Shown here: one piece after another, positions 1 through 9,297 of the stretch
Numbering within the stretch: the stretch's first letter is position 1
How the letters are laid out: every line of letters begins with the position of its first letter
Assembly (NCBI RefSeq): GCF_900112985.1
Contig: NZ_FONS01000011.1
Coordinates: 1 to 64,000, forward strand
Direction of reading: 5' to 3'
Length of the DNA: 64,000 nucleotides
Origin: Pedobacter antarcticus
GTDB lineage: Bacteria > Bacteroidota > Bacteroidia > Sphingobacteriales > Sphingobacteriaceae
The notes under the pieces: generated by a model
The model's input: only the letters and a program-made list of their open reading frames with translations
Databases searched by the model: none
What the model was told of the DNA's origin: nothing
Made by a program: the position numbers and the translations under genes

Positions 1-413
1 AGGCAGAAGGCAGGAATTTCTTCCAGGGGCAGTGTGCCATCAGGAATATGAATATTTTCTGCCGGAATATCAATATGGTTAAAAAGGTTTTCCTTCATGA
101 AGGTGACATAGCTCTGCGCTGCATCCGGCTGCATAGGATAGTACTCATCCAGGTTAAAGCTCACTACATTGTAGAAACTCAGGTTTTCTTCGCGGTGCAT
201 GCGCACCAGTTCTGCATATACAGCAACAGGGGTTGCCCCGGTGGCCAGTCCGATCACTGCCTTTTCCTGCTTTTCCTGTTTGTCGCGGATGATTCCGGCA
301 ATACGCCTGGCTACGTTGACAGATGCAGTTGCCGGATTATCAAATACAGAAACGGGCAGTTTTTCAAAACGCGTTTCTTCCAGAAGATTTAATCTTGCCA
401 TTCTATAGTTCAT
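1..413 (-). CDS. nagB: Glucosamine-6-phosphate deaminase, N-terminal part (gene runs off the window)
   Basis: Only the first ~137 residues lie in the window; the gene continues leftward beyond base 1. Translating the reverse strand from the ATG at 413-411 gives MNYRMARLNLLEETRFEKLP, then a sugar-phosphate isomerase core with a phosphate-loop-like GLATGATPVAVYAELVRMH and FNLDEYYPM, both hallmarks of NagB. The enzyme converts glucosamine-6-phosphate to fructose-6-phosphate and ammonia in the cytoplasm. An in-frame ATG at 401-399 (MARLNLLEE) is an alternative start. Bacteroidota often carry a long NagB of over 600 residues with an extra C-terminal domain; whether that holds here cannot be seen. 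It is divergent from the outer-membrane protein gene at 749. Confidence 0.88.
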   Translation of the reverse strand, partial: MNYRMARLNLLEETRFEKLPVSVFDNPATASVNVARRIAGIIRDKQEKQEKAVIGLATGATPVAVYAELVRMHREENLSFYNVVSFNLDEYYPMQPDAAQSYVTFMKENLFNHIDIPAENIHIPDGTLPLEEIPAFC

Positions 414-748
414 TTTGGTTATACGTCAAACTTAAGCAATCCATCCTTTAGAAACCTGTGCAAACGGTTGACTGTTTTTAAAAATACCAGGTATGGACGC
501 AGTCAGGAATTGGAAAATTGTTTAATCGTTATGTATTTCCGGCTCAACTATGATTATCAGGAGAAAGATTCTTTTTTTTTGCGCTTAATTATAGCGCAAA
601 CGTTTGTGAATACCTTGTAATGAAGTGATGCCCGCGTCAGGCAGATCAAATAAATCAGCAGGTACCCCAAAAAAACAATACGTTACAGACAGAATAATTG
701 TAGTTTTATTTGAATTTAGGCCGCATCATATTCTATTTTAACACCAGC
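414..748. other. Divergent intergenic region with two CAAACG-type half-palindromes
   Basis: This 335-nt gap separates nagB (reverse) from the outer-membrane protein gene (forward). I see no convincing small gene. It holds CAAACGGTTG at 461-470 and the perfect 10-bp palindrome CAAACGTTTG at 597-606. It also holds a short hairpin (TTGCGCT...AGCGCAA, about 579-599) that overlaps the second palindrome and follows a T-run. The central CG flanked by A/T-rich halves resembles LacI/GntR-type operators. No regulator gene is adjacent inside the window, so the operator role is inferred from pattern only. Confidence 0.4.
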
Positions 749-3286
749 ATGAGAACAATCTGTTTATTTTCATTTTTTGCTGTTTTATTTTCTCTCAGTG
801 CAGTAGCACAGGAAGACAGTATTACTGTTGGTATATACCCGAAATATGACGAGGTGGGTAAAGTCCACCGTTACTTTTTCGGGGAAAACTACAGGAAAGA
901 ATACGCTTTGCAGACCAGGGTACCTATTATCCGGTTATCAAATATTCATGGCGGGCTTAAACCATTGCGCAGGGGTGGCGGTTTCCAGTCACATTCATTG
1001 CGGTTGGAAGATAGTCAGGGAAAAGAATGGGTACTGCGCAGTGTAGAAAAATACCCTGAGTCGTTATTACCTGAGAACCTTCGTGAAACATTTGTTTTAG
1101 ATGTGTTGAAAGATAATATGTCCGCCCAGCACCCTTTCGCAGCGCTTGTTGTTCCAGAACTAGCAGAAGCAGCCGGTGTAGCACATGCAAAACCAAAGAT
1201 TGGATGGGTGCTTGCCGATCCTTTATTGGGCGAATTTGCGCCGGTATTTGCAAACACACTTTGCCTTCTGGAAGAAAGGGAGCCAGATGGCGATTCTGAC
1301 AACACGCTTAAAATGTTCAGAAAACTGGTCGAGGATCATGATAACAGACCCGATGGAATAGCTTTTCTCAAAGCCAAAGCATTGGATGTACTCATTGGTG
1401 ATTGGGACAGGCATGCCGATCAGTGGCGCTGGAGACCTGAAAAGGAAAACGGGAAGACCGTGTACAAACCGATCCCACGAGATAGGGATCAGGTTTTTTA
1501 TCTGACTCAGGGCTTAATTCCAAAGTATGCACAAGCATCCTATCTGTTACCTTATATTCAGGGTTATGAAAGAAACGTCCAAAATATAAACTGGTATGTC
1601 TGGGAGAGCAGAGGGATTTCCACACGATTTTTAAGTGCTCTTTCTGAAGACGAATGGAATAGAGTTATCCGGGAATTTTGTGCCGCTATAACAGATGAAT
1701 TACTAGAAAAGGCAGTAAGTAAACTTCCAGAACCAGGTTACTCGCTGAGGCATTCCAGTCTGATTGCACAGCTTAAACAAAGACGAGCTACCCTGCCCGC
1801 GATGATGAACGATTATTATCACTTTCTGAACCGGATTGTAGATATCCAGGGCAGTGATAAAGCGGAACTTGTGCATTTGAAGAGTAATGCAGATCAGTCC
1901 CTGACTTTAACCATGCAGTCTCTGTCGAAAAACGGTAAATTAAAAGATACCCTGGTTCATAAGACTTTCGACCCTGCGCTGACCAAAGAACTAAGAATCT
2001 ATTTGCATGATGGAAATGATAGCCTGGTGCTGGACAATCAAAGTTCAGAAATCGCTGTCCGCATTATTGGCGGGCATGGTTTCAAGTCTTATCATACTGA
2101 AAATGCATACAGGAAGGTAAAACTCTATGATAAACCAGACAGTTCAGTGTTCACTGGTATTCAAAACCGGTTTAAACTTAACCTTTCTGCAGATACCGCA
2201 AATCTCTCTTACCGGCAGACGGACCTGTACCATAAAAGCCGTTATCTGTTAAATGCCGGCTATAATAATGATGATGGGATTTTACTAGGTTTATCTGTGA
2301 AATACATGAATCCGGGGTTCCGCAAATTCCCATATGGGAATACACAGTCTTTTTCATTTGTACATTCATTTTCTACACAAGCTTTTAAGTTTCATTATAC
2401 GGGTGAATGGACCAGAATTATAGGTAAAGCAGATTTCATCTTGCAGGCCAGTGCTTATGCTCCGAATAATACCAGGAATTTCTTTGGATTGGGTAACGAG
2501 AGCATTTATGACCGCGAAAGTCAGGCGATCCGTTACTACCGGACGAGGTTTAGTCTCTATCAGTTAGATCCGGCATTGCGCTGGGGGCGAGGGAAGCAGA
2601 TATTTAGCGTGGGACCATCCTTACAATACTATCATTTTAATGCGGACAGTCAGCAGGATAGGTTCATTGCTCAGACTGATCAGTTACATACCGCAGATAG
2701 CCTGACCATCGATAAAGAAAAACTGTTTGGCGGTTTAAAGTTTAAATATACAATAGATAGCAGGGACAATATATTAATCCCGTCCTCGGGAATGTTTTTA
2801 GATGTGGGGATTCAGGGATACCTCGGGTTAAATAATTATGCCAATAATTTTGGGCAGCTGAATGCCAGTGCAGCATTTTATAAAAAGTTGGATAAACGTG
2901 CTAATTTTGTTATTGCAGACCGTTTCGGTGGAACTCTTACAGCTGGAAAACATACATTTTATCAGTCTGCCTTTATCGGTGGAGAAGGGACATTACTTGG
3001 GTTCAGGCAGTACCGTTTTGCCGGCGACCATAGTTTCTATAATAATTTGGAGATGCGGGTTAAATTAGCTGATTTTGTTAGCTATGTATTACCGGGGCAG
3101 TTAGGGTTGGTCGGATTCCACGACATTGGTAGAGTTTGGAGAAAAAATGAAAATAGTGACCGATGGCATCAGGGTGTGGGCGGCGGTTTTTATTTCGCGC
3201 CGGCTTCGATGGCAATGATCCGGGTTATTGCTGCCCATTCAAAAGAGGGGTGGTATCCTTACCTGGCTTTGAATTTCCGCTATTAG
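749..3286 (+). CDS. Outer-membrane Omp85/BamA-like barrel protein with kinase-like N-terminal region
   Basis: 845 residues. I chose the ATG at 749 over the upstream TTG at 710 because it places a clean signal peptide (MRTICLFSFF...SAVAQ, cleavage near residue 21) at the N-terminus. Residues ~75-250 carry a glycine-rich turn (LRRGGGFQSHSLRL), a following strand with basic residues (EWVLRSVEKYP), then GDWDRHADQW (217-226) and PRDRDQVF (243-250). This order of motifs resembles the catalytic and metal-binding loops of CotH/Fam20-like atypical kinases. From ~490 to the end the sequence is aromatic- and glycine-rich beta-strand, with 'GGEGTLLGFRQYRF' like the Omp85/surface-antigen barrel signature, and a C-terminal aromatic-R-Y end. 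It therefore probably sits in the outer membrane with the N-terminal domain in the periplasm. Kinase activity is an inference. Related Bacteroidota proteins often carry a metallophosphoesterase domain in front, which is absent here. Confidence 0.75.
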   Translation: MRTICLFSFFAVLFSLSAVAQEDSITVGIYPKYDEVGKVHRYFFGENYRKEYALQTRVPIIRLSNIHGGLKPLRRGGGFQSHSLRLEDSQGKEWVLRSVEKYPESLLPENLRETFVLDVLKDNMSAQHPFAALVVPELAEAAGVAHAKPKIGWVLADPLLGEFAPVFANTLCLLEEREPDGDSDNTLKMFRKLVEDHDNRPDGIAFLKAKALDVLIGDWDRHADQWRWRPEKENGKTVYKPIPRDRDQVFYLTQGLIPKYAQASYLLPYIQGYERNVQNINWYVWESRGISTRFLSALSEDEWNRVIREFCAAITDELLEKAVSKLPEPGYSLRHSSLIAQLKQRRATLPAMMNDYYHFLNRIVDIQGSDKAELVHLKSNADQSLTLTMQSLSKNGKLKDTLVHKTFDPALTKELRIYLHDGNDSLVLDNQSSEIAVRIIGGHGFKSYHTENAYRKVKLYDKPDSSVFTGIQNRFKLNLSADTANLSYRQTDLYHKSRYLLNAGYNNDDGILLGLSVKYMNPGFRKFPYGNTQSFSFVHSFSTQAFKFHYTGEWTRIIGKADFILQASAYAPNNTRNFFGLGNESIYDRESQAIRYYRTRFSLYQLDPALRWGRGKQIFSVGPSLQYYHFNADSQQDRFIAQTDQLHTADSLTIDKEKLFGGLKFKYTIDSRDNILIPSSGMFLDVGIQGYLGLNNYANNFGQLNASAAFYKKLDKRANFVIADRFGGTLTAGKHTFYQSAFIGGEGTLLGFRQYRFAGDHSFYNNLEMRVKLADFVSYVLPGQLGLVGFHDIGRVWRKNENSDRWHQGVGGGFYFAPASMAMIRVIAAHSKEGWYPYLALNFRY

Positions 3287-3322
3287 CCAAGGTCTGAACA
3301 TCGATAAACAATAGATATATAT

Positions 3323-3922
3323 ATGACGAACAGCGATATCTGCAGTACTGAAGTGCTGCTTGAAAATGAAAATGTACTACTGAGGGCACTGGAGCTTACA
3401 GACCTCGAATACCTGCTTCCATTTGCACTGAATGAACCTGAATTATGGTACTATTCGCTGCATTCCGCTGCAGGAGAAGACCAGATGAAAGCTTATATCA
3501 AAGCTGGCGTGGAAGAACGGAAAAATGGAAAGTCCTATCCCTTTATAGTTTTTGATAAGAAAAGTGGTACATATGCCGGTGTGACCAGATTTTACGATAT
3601 TAATGCTGAATTTAAAACACTGCTTTTGGGATATACATGGTATGGAAAAGCTTATCAGGGTACCGGGTTGAACAAAAATTGCAAGTACCTGCTTTTTCAG
3701 TTTGCGTTCGAACAGTTACAGATGGAAAGAATTGAATTCAGGGCTGATGCTGAAAATTCCAGAAGTATTGCAGCGATGAAAAGCCTCGGCTGTAAGGAAG
3801 AAGGGTTGTTAAGAAGCCACATGCCAAATGGGCAGGGCGGGAGAAGGGACAGTGTAATTTTGAGTATGCTGCGTGGGGAGTGGTTTACTGAACACAGTTC
3901 CCGCCTGCTTGAAAAGCTATAA
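3323..3922 (+). CDS. GNAT-family N-acetyltransferase (RimJ/RimL-like)
   Basis: 199 residues. The fold is read from an N-terminal 'ENENVLLRALELTDLEYLLP' strand-helix start typical of RimJ/RimL-like acetyltransferases. The acetyl-CoA loop region is GYTWYGKAYQGTGLNKN (residues 103-119), in which QGTG stands for the Q/R-x-x-G-x-G/A motif. The late segment 'RIEFRADAENSRSIAAMKSLGCKEEG' is the characteristic beta-alpha of this subfamily, where N-x-x-S pairs the product groove with a bent helix. Substrate unknown: protein N-termini or small amines are both possible. It lies 36 nt downstream of the outer-membrane protein gene on the same strand, so co-transcription is possible but no functional link is apparent. 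Confidence 0.85.
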   Translation: MTNSDICSTEVLLENENVLLRALELTDLEYLLPFALNEPELWYYSLHSAAGEDQMKAYIKAGVEERKNGKSYPFIVFDKKSGTYAGVTRFYDINAEFKTLLLGYTWYGKAYQGTGLNKNCKYLLFQFAFEQLQMERIEFRADAENSRSIAAMKSLGCKEEGLLRSHMPNGQGGRRDSVILSMLRGEWFTEHSSRLLEKL

Positions 3923-4148
3923 ACCTGCTTGAAAACCTGTCGTATATTATACGTCTAAACGTATCTCTCTTCGATCTAATATTTTTGTTTTGTGTTTTAT
4001 TGCGATATAAAGTTTTGTTTGAATCCTGATTTGTAGCAATATTTGCTGATTTTCCCTTACGCATAGGAGATTGATGCATTTCCATACACTTTGTCTGTAC
4101 AGGGAAGTTAAAGAGCCCTGTTTTTTTTATCCAAACAAAGCTTTAAAT

Positions 4149-5363
4149 ATGGCAACGATCAGTCCTTTCATAGCACTCAGGCCCCAGGCCGTTTACGCAG
4201 ATAAAATGTTATCTCTGCAATCTTTAACCCCCGACCTTAATCCGAAAGGGAGAATTGCACAGCATCTCGATCACGATTTTATTTCGGGGAGCCATACCAG
4301 TAATCCGCGAATACTGGACAACCTGCAGAGAATGATGCGTTCAGGTGAGCTTTATCTGGAGGATAAACCATGTATGTTTGTTTACGAGATTACTGAGAAC
4401 GGAACTGTTCAAACTGGAATTTGGACATTGACGGATCTTAAAGATTACGACCAGGGACTGATAAAAACGCATGAAGCGGCGCAACATTGCAATACCGGTG
4501 ATCTCGTGAATTACCGGGCGGAGGTAGGTTTGGAAGGTGCGCCTGTGCTGCTTACCCACCGGCCTTCAGCTGCAATTAAGTCCATGCTTTACCGGATCAG
4601 GCAGGAGGAAGCAGACAGCGTGTACTACGCAAATAAAGTTTTTCATCGTATCTGGGCAATAGCTGATATCCATAGTATTCGTCAGATCAGCCGGTGTTTC
4701 GCAGATTTACAGGCAGTATACCTGGTGGACGGACATCACCGGATGTCGGCAGCTATAAATTACAGGACGCTCAGAAAGCGTAACCGGTGCGAAACCGGAG
4801 AGTTTGACTTTATCTCTTCCTTTTACATGTCCAGCGAGCAGCTCAAGGTAAAAGAATACCACAGATTAGTGTTTCCTCATCAAGGAGTAGAGATAGATCA
4901 GGTATTTAAGGAGCTGAAAAAGATATTTTCGGTGACCCGGTCCATTAGAAATGAAGTGGTCATACCTTATAAGAAGAGTGATTTTGGGATGTTTATAGCG
5001 GGCAAATGGTATAACCTGATGTATAAACAAAAAGATGGCAGCCGCGTAGCAGATACCGCATTACTGCAGGAGCAGGTATTGAAGCCGATGTTCAAAATCG
5101 ACGATCCTGGCAGAGACCCTAACCTGGTTACTATTGGAGGCGCAGACGCGCTCGAGGTTTTACAAGAACAATTGCATCTGCATCCGCTTGCCGTTGGTTT
5201 TACATTAACAGCAATGACTACGGAACAGATTATTGAGGCGGCGCAACAGGAGATACTGTTGCCACCCAGATCGACATGGATTGAGCCGAGGATACCTTTT
5301 GGAATCATTTTGCGTAAAATAGAAGCGGATTTGTCCTTAAAATATGAGATCTTGTCTGATTGA
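4149..5363 (+). CDS. DUF1015 family protein
   Basis: 404 residues starting at MATISPFIALRPQ. The longer reading frame from 4071 is less likely because all family members begin near 'I.PF.A.RP', so I use the ATG at 4149. The hallmark YLVDGHHRMSAA lies at residues 191-202. The family (PF06245-like, DUF1015) is widespread and often sits near serine-biosynthesis genes in Bacteroidota, but no serA or serC is adjacent here. Its biochemical function is not established to my knowledge. The protein has no signal peptide or membrane segments, so it is probably cytoplasmic. About 225 nt of AT-rich sequence precedes it and fucP follows after 135 nt, so it may be monocistronic. Confidence 0.8.
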   Translation: MATISPFIALRPQAVYADKMLSLQSLTPDLNPKGRIAQHLDHDFISGSHTSNPRILDNLQRMMRSGELYLEDKPCMFVYEITENGTVQTGIWTLTDLKDYDQGLIKTHEAAQHCNTGDLVNYRAEVGLEGAPVLLTHRPSAAIKSMLYRIRQEEADSVYYANKVFHRIWAIADIHSIRQISRCFADLQAVYLVDGHHRMSAAINYRTLRKRNRCETGEFDFISSFYMSSEQLKVKEYHRLVFPHQGVEIDQVFKELKKIFSVTRSIRNEVVIPYKKSDFGMFIAGKWYNLMYKQKDGSRVADTALLQEQVLKPMFKIDDPGRDPNLVTIGGADALEVLQEQLHLHPLAVGFTLTAMTTEQIIEAAQQEILLPPRSTWIEPRIPFGIILRKIEADLSLKYEILSD

Positions 5364-5498
5364 ACCAGCAGACTGGTCTTTCCGGGTCTGGTAGGTTAAA
5401 ATCGTTTAATAATTGGATAACAATTTGTGGTTTTTTGTGGAAAAAAGGACTTTTCTTTAAGAAACCAATTATAACCTGAAGTACTTTTAACGGACCAA

Positions 5499-6743
5499 AT
5501 GAAAAAAAATACTTTTGCAGTATCCCTGATCATATCTCTTTTCTTCCTTTGGGGATTTGCCCTAAACTTAAACCCAATCTTAATTCCACACTTGAAAAAA
5601 GCATGTCAGCTGACAGATACTCAATCTGCTTTTATTGATTCAGCATCCTATATAGCCTATTTTTTATTGGCTATACCTGCTGGAAAAGTCATGAAGAGGT
5701 TTGGGTACAAATGGGGAATAGTAATAGGCTTATTACTCTTTGCAGTTGGGTCGTTTCTTTTTTATCCAGCTGCTTCCACACGATCCTATGTTTTTTTTCT
5801 TGGCGCACTGTTTATTATTGCCAGTGGTCTTGCTTTTCTTGAAACTGCAGCCAATCCTTATATTACAGTATTGGGCGATCCAGAAGGGGCGGCAGGGAGA
5901 ATCAACTTTGCTCAGAGCTTTAATGGACTGGCTGCGACGCTTGCTCCTTTTCTTGGTGGACTCTTTATCTTGTCAGGTGAATCGCTAAGCCCTGAACAGG
6001 AGGCTGCAATGTCTCCGGCACAGCTCGATCATTACCTGAATATGGAAGCCTCATCGGTACAGATTCCATTTTTAATTATCGGCGCAGTAGTCCTGCTTGT
6101 CGCTGTTTTTCTGATGCGTACACCATTACCTGAAATAGAAGAAAGCGATCAGGAAACCGGGCATGAAGGGTCTTTGCTTAAACATAAAAACCTCATGTTT
6201 GGTGTAGTTGCAGAGTTTTTTTATGTAGGTGCACAGGTTTGTATCAGTAGTTTCTTTATTCGCTTTGCGGAACAGGTGGCGGGAATCGCAGAAAAACCTG
6301 CAGCGATGTATCTGTCGGGTGCCCTGCTCGGTTTCATGGTGGGCCGGTTTATAGGGACATTCCTGATGCGTTACGTCGCTCCGGCCAAATTACTGGCACT
6401 TTATAGCCTGGTTAATATTGTATTGGTACTTGCTGCAGTATTGCTGGACGGTTATGCTTCGGTATATTCACTAATTGGGGTTCTATTCTTTATGTCGATT
6501 ATGTTTCCAACGATATTCTCTTTGAGTATCAGAGGTCTGGGTTCAAAAACAAAAGAAGGTTCTTCGTTACTTATTATGGCTATTGTTGGTGGGGCTGTCT
6601 TCCCGGTAATTATGGGTAAATTGTCTGATATGACTAATATACATCTGGCTTATATTGTCCCCGTTTTTGCATTCATTGTTATTTTCTTCTTTGCCCTGCG
6701 AAACTTAGGCGTAAAGAAACTGAAACTTTCTCAGGCACATTAA
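5499..6743 (+). CDS. fucP: L-fucose:proton symporter-type MFS permease
   Basis: 414 residues with about 12 hydrophobic segments, a normal size for FucP. The N-terminus 'VSLIISLFFLWGFALNLNPILIPHLK' and the segment 'FLETAANPYITVLGDPEGAAGRINFAQSFNG' are closely like the FucP/glucose-galactose MFS subgroup, in which the NPY-containing helix and the following loop are conserved. It would import L-fucose (or a similar hexose) with protons across the inner membrane. The next gene, a fuconolactonase-type hydrolase, begins 7 nt downstream. This supports a sugar-catabolism operon and a fucose-like substrate. Other FucP-family members take glucose, galactose or mannose, so the substrate is likely but not certain. 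Confidence 0.83.
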   Translation: MKKNTFAVSLIISLFFLWGFALNLNPILIPHLKKACQLTDTQSAFIDSASYIAYFLLAIPAGKVMKRFGYKWGIVIGLLLFAVGSFLFYPAASTRSYVFFLGALFIIASGLAFLETAANPYITVLGDPEGAAGRINFAQSFNGLAATLAPFLGGLFILSGESLSPEQEAAMSPAQLDHYLNMEASSVQIPFLIIGAVVLLVAVFLMRTPLPEIEESDQETGHEGSLLKHKNLMFGVVAEFFYVGAQVCISSFFIRFAEQVAGIAEKPAAMYLSGALLGFMVGRFIGTFLMRYVAPAKLLALYSLVNIVLVLAAVLLDGYASVYSLIGVLFFMSIMFPTIFSLSIRGLGSKTKEGSSLLIMAIVGGAVFPVIMGKLSDMTNIHLAYIVPVFAFIVIFFFALRNLGVKKLKLSQAH

Positions 6744-6750
6744 TTCCGTC

Positions 6751-7575
6751 ATGATAGACAGTCATCAGCATTTCTGGATTTATGATCAGGTAAGACACAG
6801 CTGGATTCCTGATGAATATGCAGCGATACGAAGGGATTTTTTGCCAGAAGATCTGGCGCCCGTTCTGCTGGAAAATCAGATCTCCGGTTGCATTGCCGTC
6901 CAGGCAGAACAAACGCTTGCTGAAACCGACTTCTTGCTTGGTCTGGCAGCAAATAGTCCCATCGTTCTTGGCGTGGTTGGTTGGGTAGATCTCCGAGGAA
7001 ATCAATTGGAAAAGGAATTGGAATATTACAGTTCTTTTCCCTTGCTTAAGGGTTTCCGTCATATACTTCAGGGAGAACACGAGAGAGATGCGTTTCTTCG
7101 GCCCGACTTTACAGCTGGCCTTGCCCTGCTCGAAAAGTATGGTTTTAGCTATGATATTTTGGTACATGCAGACCAACTGCAATATATACCCGCTCTTGCG
7201 GCAGCATTCCCTGGATTGGCTTTCGTATTAGACCATTTAGGGAAGCCGGATATTGCATCCGGAGAGATCTCTTCCTGGAAAAACCATATGCAGGCCATTG
7301 CCGCCTTCGATAATGTTAGCTGCAAGGTATCGGGAATGATAACTGAGGCGGATTTGAAAAATTGGAAGCCCTCCGATCTCCACCCTTATCTGGATACTGT
7401 AGCATCGTTATTTGGTATGAACAGGCTGATGTATGGATCGGACTGGCCTGTATGTCTGGCGGCCGGCTCGTACGCAGCTGTTAAAAATATAGTGTTAACG
7501 CACTTCGGCACATTTTCCGATGCCGAACAGCATGCCTTTTTTAATGGAAATGTCTCTGCCTTTTACAAGCTCTGA
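6751..7575 (+). CDS. Amidohydrolase-2 family lactonase, probably L-fuconolactonase
   Basis: 274 residues, cytoplasmic. The metal-binding start MIDSHQHFWIY (H5, H7) and a barrel-strand His in 'DILVHADQLQYIP' point to the amidohydrolase-2 group. A further His in 'LAFVLDHLGKPDI' and the catalytic Asp of 'LMYGSDWPVC' complete the set of residues of that group, which includes L-fucono-1,5-lactonase and related sugar lactonases. It lies 7 nt after fucP and probably shares its transcript. Together they suggest the oxidative L-fucose route (fucose to fuconolactone to fuconate), although the dehydrogenase, dehydratase and aldolase of that route are not in the window. A related lactone substrate such as rhamnonolactone remains possible. 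Confidence 0.8.
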   Translation: MIDSHQHFWIYDQVRHSWIPDEYAAIRRDFLPEDLAPVLLENQISGCIAVQAEQTLAETDFLLGLAANSPIVLGVVGWVDLRGNQLEKELEYYSSFPLLKGFRHILQGEHERDAFLRPDFTAGLALLEKYGFSYDILVHADQLQYIPALAAAFPGLAFVLDHLGKPDIASGEISSWKNHMQAIAAFDNVSCKVSGMITEADLKNWKPSDLHPYLDTVASLFGMNRLMYGSDWPVCLAAGSYAAVKNIVLTHFGTFSDAEQHAFFNGNVSAFYKL

Positions 7576-7638
7576 AGTTTTTTATATACATTGGCATAAT
7601 AAACAGACATATCAAATAATAGCTAAACCTATTTATTC

Positions 7639-9288
7639 ATGAAAACAACTTTACTATGTTTTGCTGCCGCAGGACTGTGCTTTACTGCTTGCCAGTCGGG
7701 TAGTCAGCAGCAGGCGGCGGCAGAAGCAGATTCTGCTGCAATCAAAATGATCAATGACTCCAGTTTTGCCACACGCCTCAGAACAATTGCTTCTGATGAG
7801 TTTGAAGGTAGAAAACCGTTCACAAATGGTGAAACTAAAGTGATCAATTATCTCAAAGAACAGTTTAGCAGTCTGGGGTTGAAGCCAGGGAATGGAGATA
7901 GCTATTTTCAGGAAGTACCGATGGTGGAGATCAGGTCTACCCCGGAGTCGAAACTAGTCTTTACCGGTGCCAAAGGCAAAGTAAGTGCAGACTATTTAAA
8001 AGATTTCGTGGCTGCTACACGCCGGGTGCAGGAAAATGTCAGTCTGGAGAACTCGCCCGTAGTGTTTGCCGGTTATGGGATTGTTGCGCCGGAATATAAC
8101 TGGAATGACTATGCAGGGTTGGACGTGAAAGGCAAAACTGTTGTCGTGATGATTAATGATCCTGGATTTTCAGATTCCACCTTGTTCAAAGGCGAGAATA
8201 TGACTTATTATGGACGCTGGACATATAAATTTGAAGAGGCAGCCCGTCAGGGAGCAGCTGGTATTTTGATTATTCATGATACAGAACCTGCAGCTTATCC
8301 TTGGTCGGTTGTTCGTAGCGGATGGTCAAAATCTAAATTACAGCTCGAAGAAAAAGATAATAACATGTCGCGGGCAATTATGGAGGGCTGGATCAGCCTG
8401 GACGTTGCCAAACAGCTGTTTAAATTAGGTGGGCAATCAGATGCTTTATTTGCGTCGGCTAGAAAAAAAGGCTTCAAGGCGGTAGATCTAAAGGTCACTA
8501 CCGGAATGAAGATTACTAATACAATTAAAAAATCTATATCTAATAATGTAGTAGCTGTTATTCGTGGAACGAAAAGACCACAGGAGAATATTATCTATTC
8601 GGCACACTGGGATCACATAGGAATAGGCGAGCCGGTAAAAGGAGACTCAATTTATAACGGGGCAGTCGACAATGCAACAGGTGTTGCTGCCTTATTGGAG
8701 ATTGCTGCAGCTTATCAAAAAGCGGCCATTAAGCCAGAACGTTCCATAGTATTTGTCTCTTTCACCGGAGAAGAGCAAGGTTTGATCGGTTCGGAATTTT
8801 ATGCCAAAAATCCGGTTTATCCTTCTGCCTCGACCGTTGCTGATATTAATATGGATATGATGGGGATTGCCGGCAAAACTAAAGATGTGGTAGTGTATGG
8901 ATTTGGTCAGTCAGAACTGGAGGACTATGCCGCTGCTTCTGCAAAGAAACAAGGTAGGGTATTGGTTCCTGATCCAGTTCCATCATCTGGTTTGTATTAC
9001 CGTTCAGACCATTTTAATTTCGCAAAGGTCGGTATACCTTCACTCTTCACCGGCTCTGGTGTGGACAGTTTCAAGCATGGAAGAGAGTGGGGGCTGCAAC
9101 AAGTAGCAGACTACACGAAATCGCGTTATCATGCACCTCAGGACAACGCAGACGCGATCACAGACTATAGTGGAATGGTTGAAGATGCCAGGCTGTTATT
9201 TGATATGGGCTATACCATGAGTATGGAGTCTACTTTCCCTTCCTGGAAAGAAGGTTCTGAATTTAAAGCTATACGGGATAAGAAATAA
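7639..9288 (+). CDS. M28-family zinc aminopeptidase with PA domain, exported lipoprotein-like
   Basis: 549 residues. The N-terminus MKTTLLCFAAAGLCFTACQ has a hydrophobic stretch ending at Cys18, a plausible but imperfect lipobox. A protease-associated (PA) domain spans roughly residues 130-260 ('VVFAGYGIVAPEYNWNDYAG', 'GAAGILIIHDTEPA'). The M28 catalytic core follows: SAHWDHIG near 321, DNATGVAALLEIA near 344, the general-base pair in FTGEEQGLIGS near 375, INMDMMG near 403 and SDHFNFAKVGIPSLF near 456, which supply the two-zinc ligands. The protein should hydrolyse peptides at the cell envelope. It is followed by a strong inverted repeat at 9298-9361 and a convergent gene. Confidence 0.9.
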   Translation: MKTTLLCFAAAGLCFTACQSGSQQQAAAEADSAAIKMINDSSFATRLRTIASDEFEGRKPFTNGETKVINYLKEQFSSLGLKPGNGDSYFQEVPMVEIRSTPESKLVFTGAKGKVSADYLKDFVAATRRVQENVSLENSPVVFAGYGIVAPEYNWNDYAGLDVKGKTVVVMINDPGFSDSTLFKGENMTYYGRWTYKFEEAARQGAAGILIIHDTEPAAYPWSVVRSGWSKSKLQLEEKDNNMSRAIMEGWISLDVAKQLFKLGGQSDALFASARKKGFKAVDLKVTTGMKITNTIKKSISNNVVAVIRGTKRPQENIIYSAHWDHIGIGEPVKGDSIYNGAVDNATGVAALLEIAAAYQKAAIKPERSIVFVSFTGEEQGLIGSEFYAKNPVYPSASTVADINMDMMGIAGKTKDVVVYGFGQSELEDYAAASAKKQGRVLVPDPVPSSGLYYRSDHFNFAKVGIPSLFTGSGVDSFKHGREWGLQQVADYTKSRYHAPQDNADAITDYSGMVEDARLLFDMGYTMSMESTFPSWKEGSEFKAIRDKK

Positions 9289-9297
9289 TCCTTAGAG

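Noticed and set aside
579..606. Intrinsic terminator in the nagB divergent region
   Set aside because: The hairpin is preceded, not followed, by the T-run on the forward strand, and both genes start here rather than end.
710..748. TTG start giving 13 more residues on the outer-membrane protein
   Set aside because: The ATG at 749 gives a clean signal peptide directly; the extension places non-signal residues in front.
4071..4148. Longer N-terminus of the DUF1015 protein from a TTG
   Set aside because: Family proteins begin at the M-A-T-I-S-P-F segment, and the extra 26 residues do not look conserved.
6679..7182. Reverse frame of 167 codons over fucP and the fuconolactonase gene
   Set aside because: It lies opposite two clearly coding forward genes and has no recognisable domain; it is a shadow frame.
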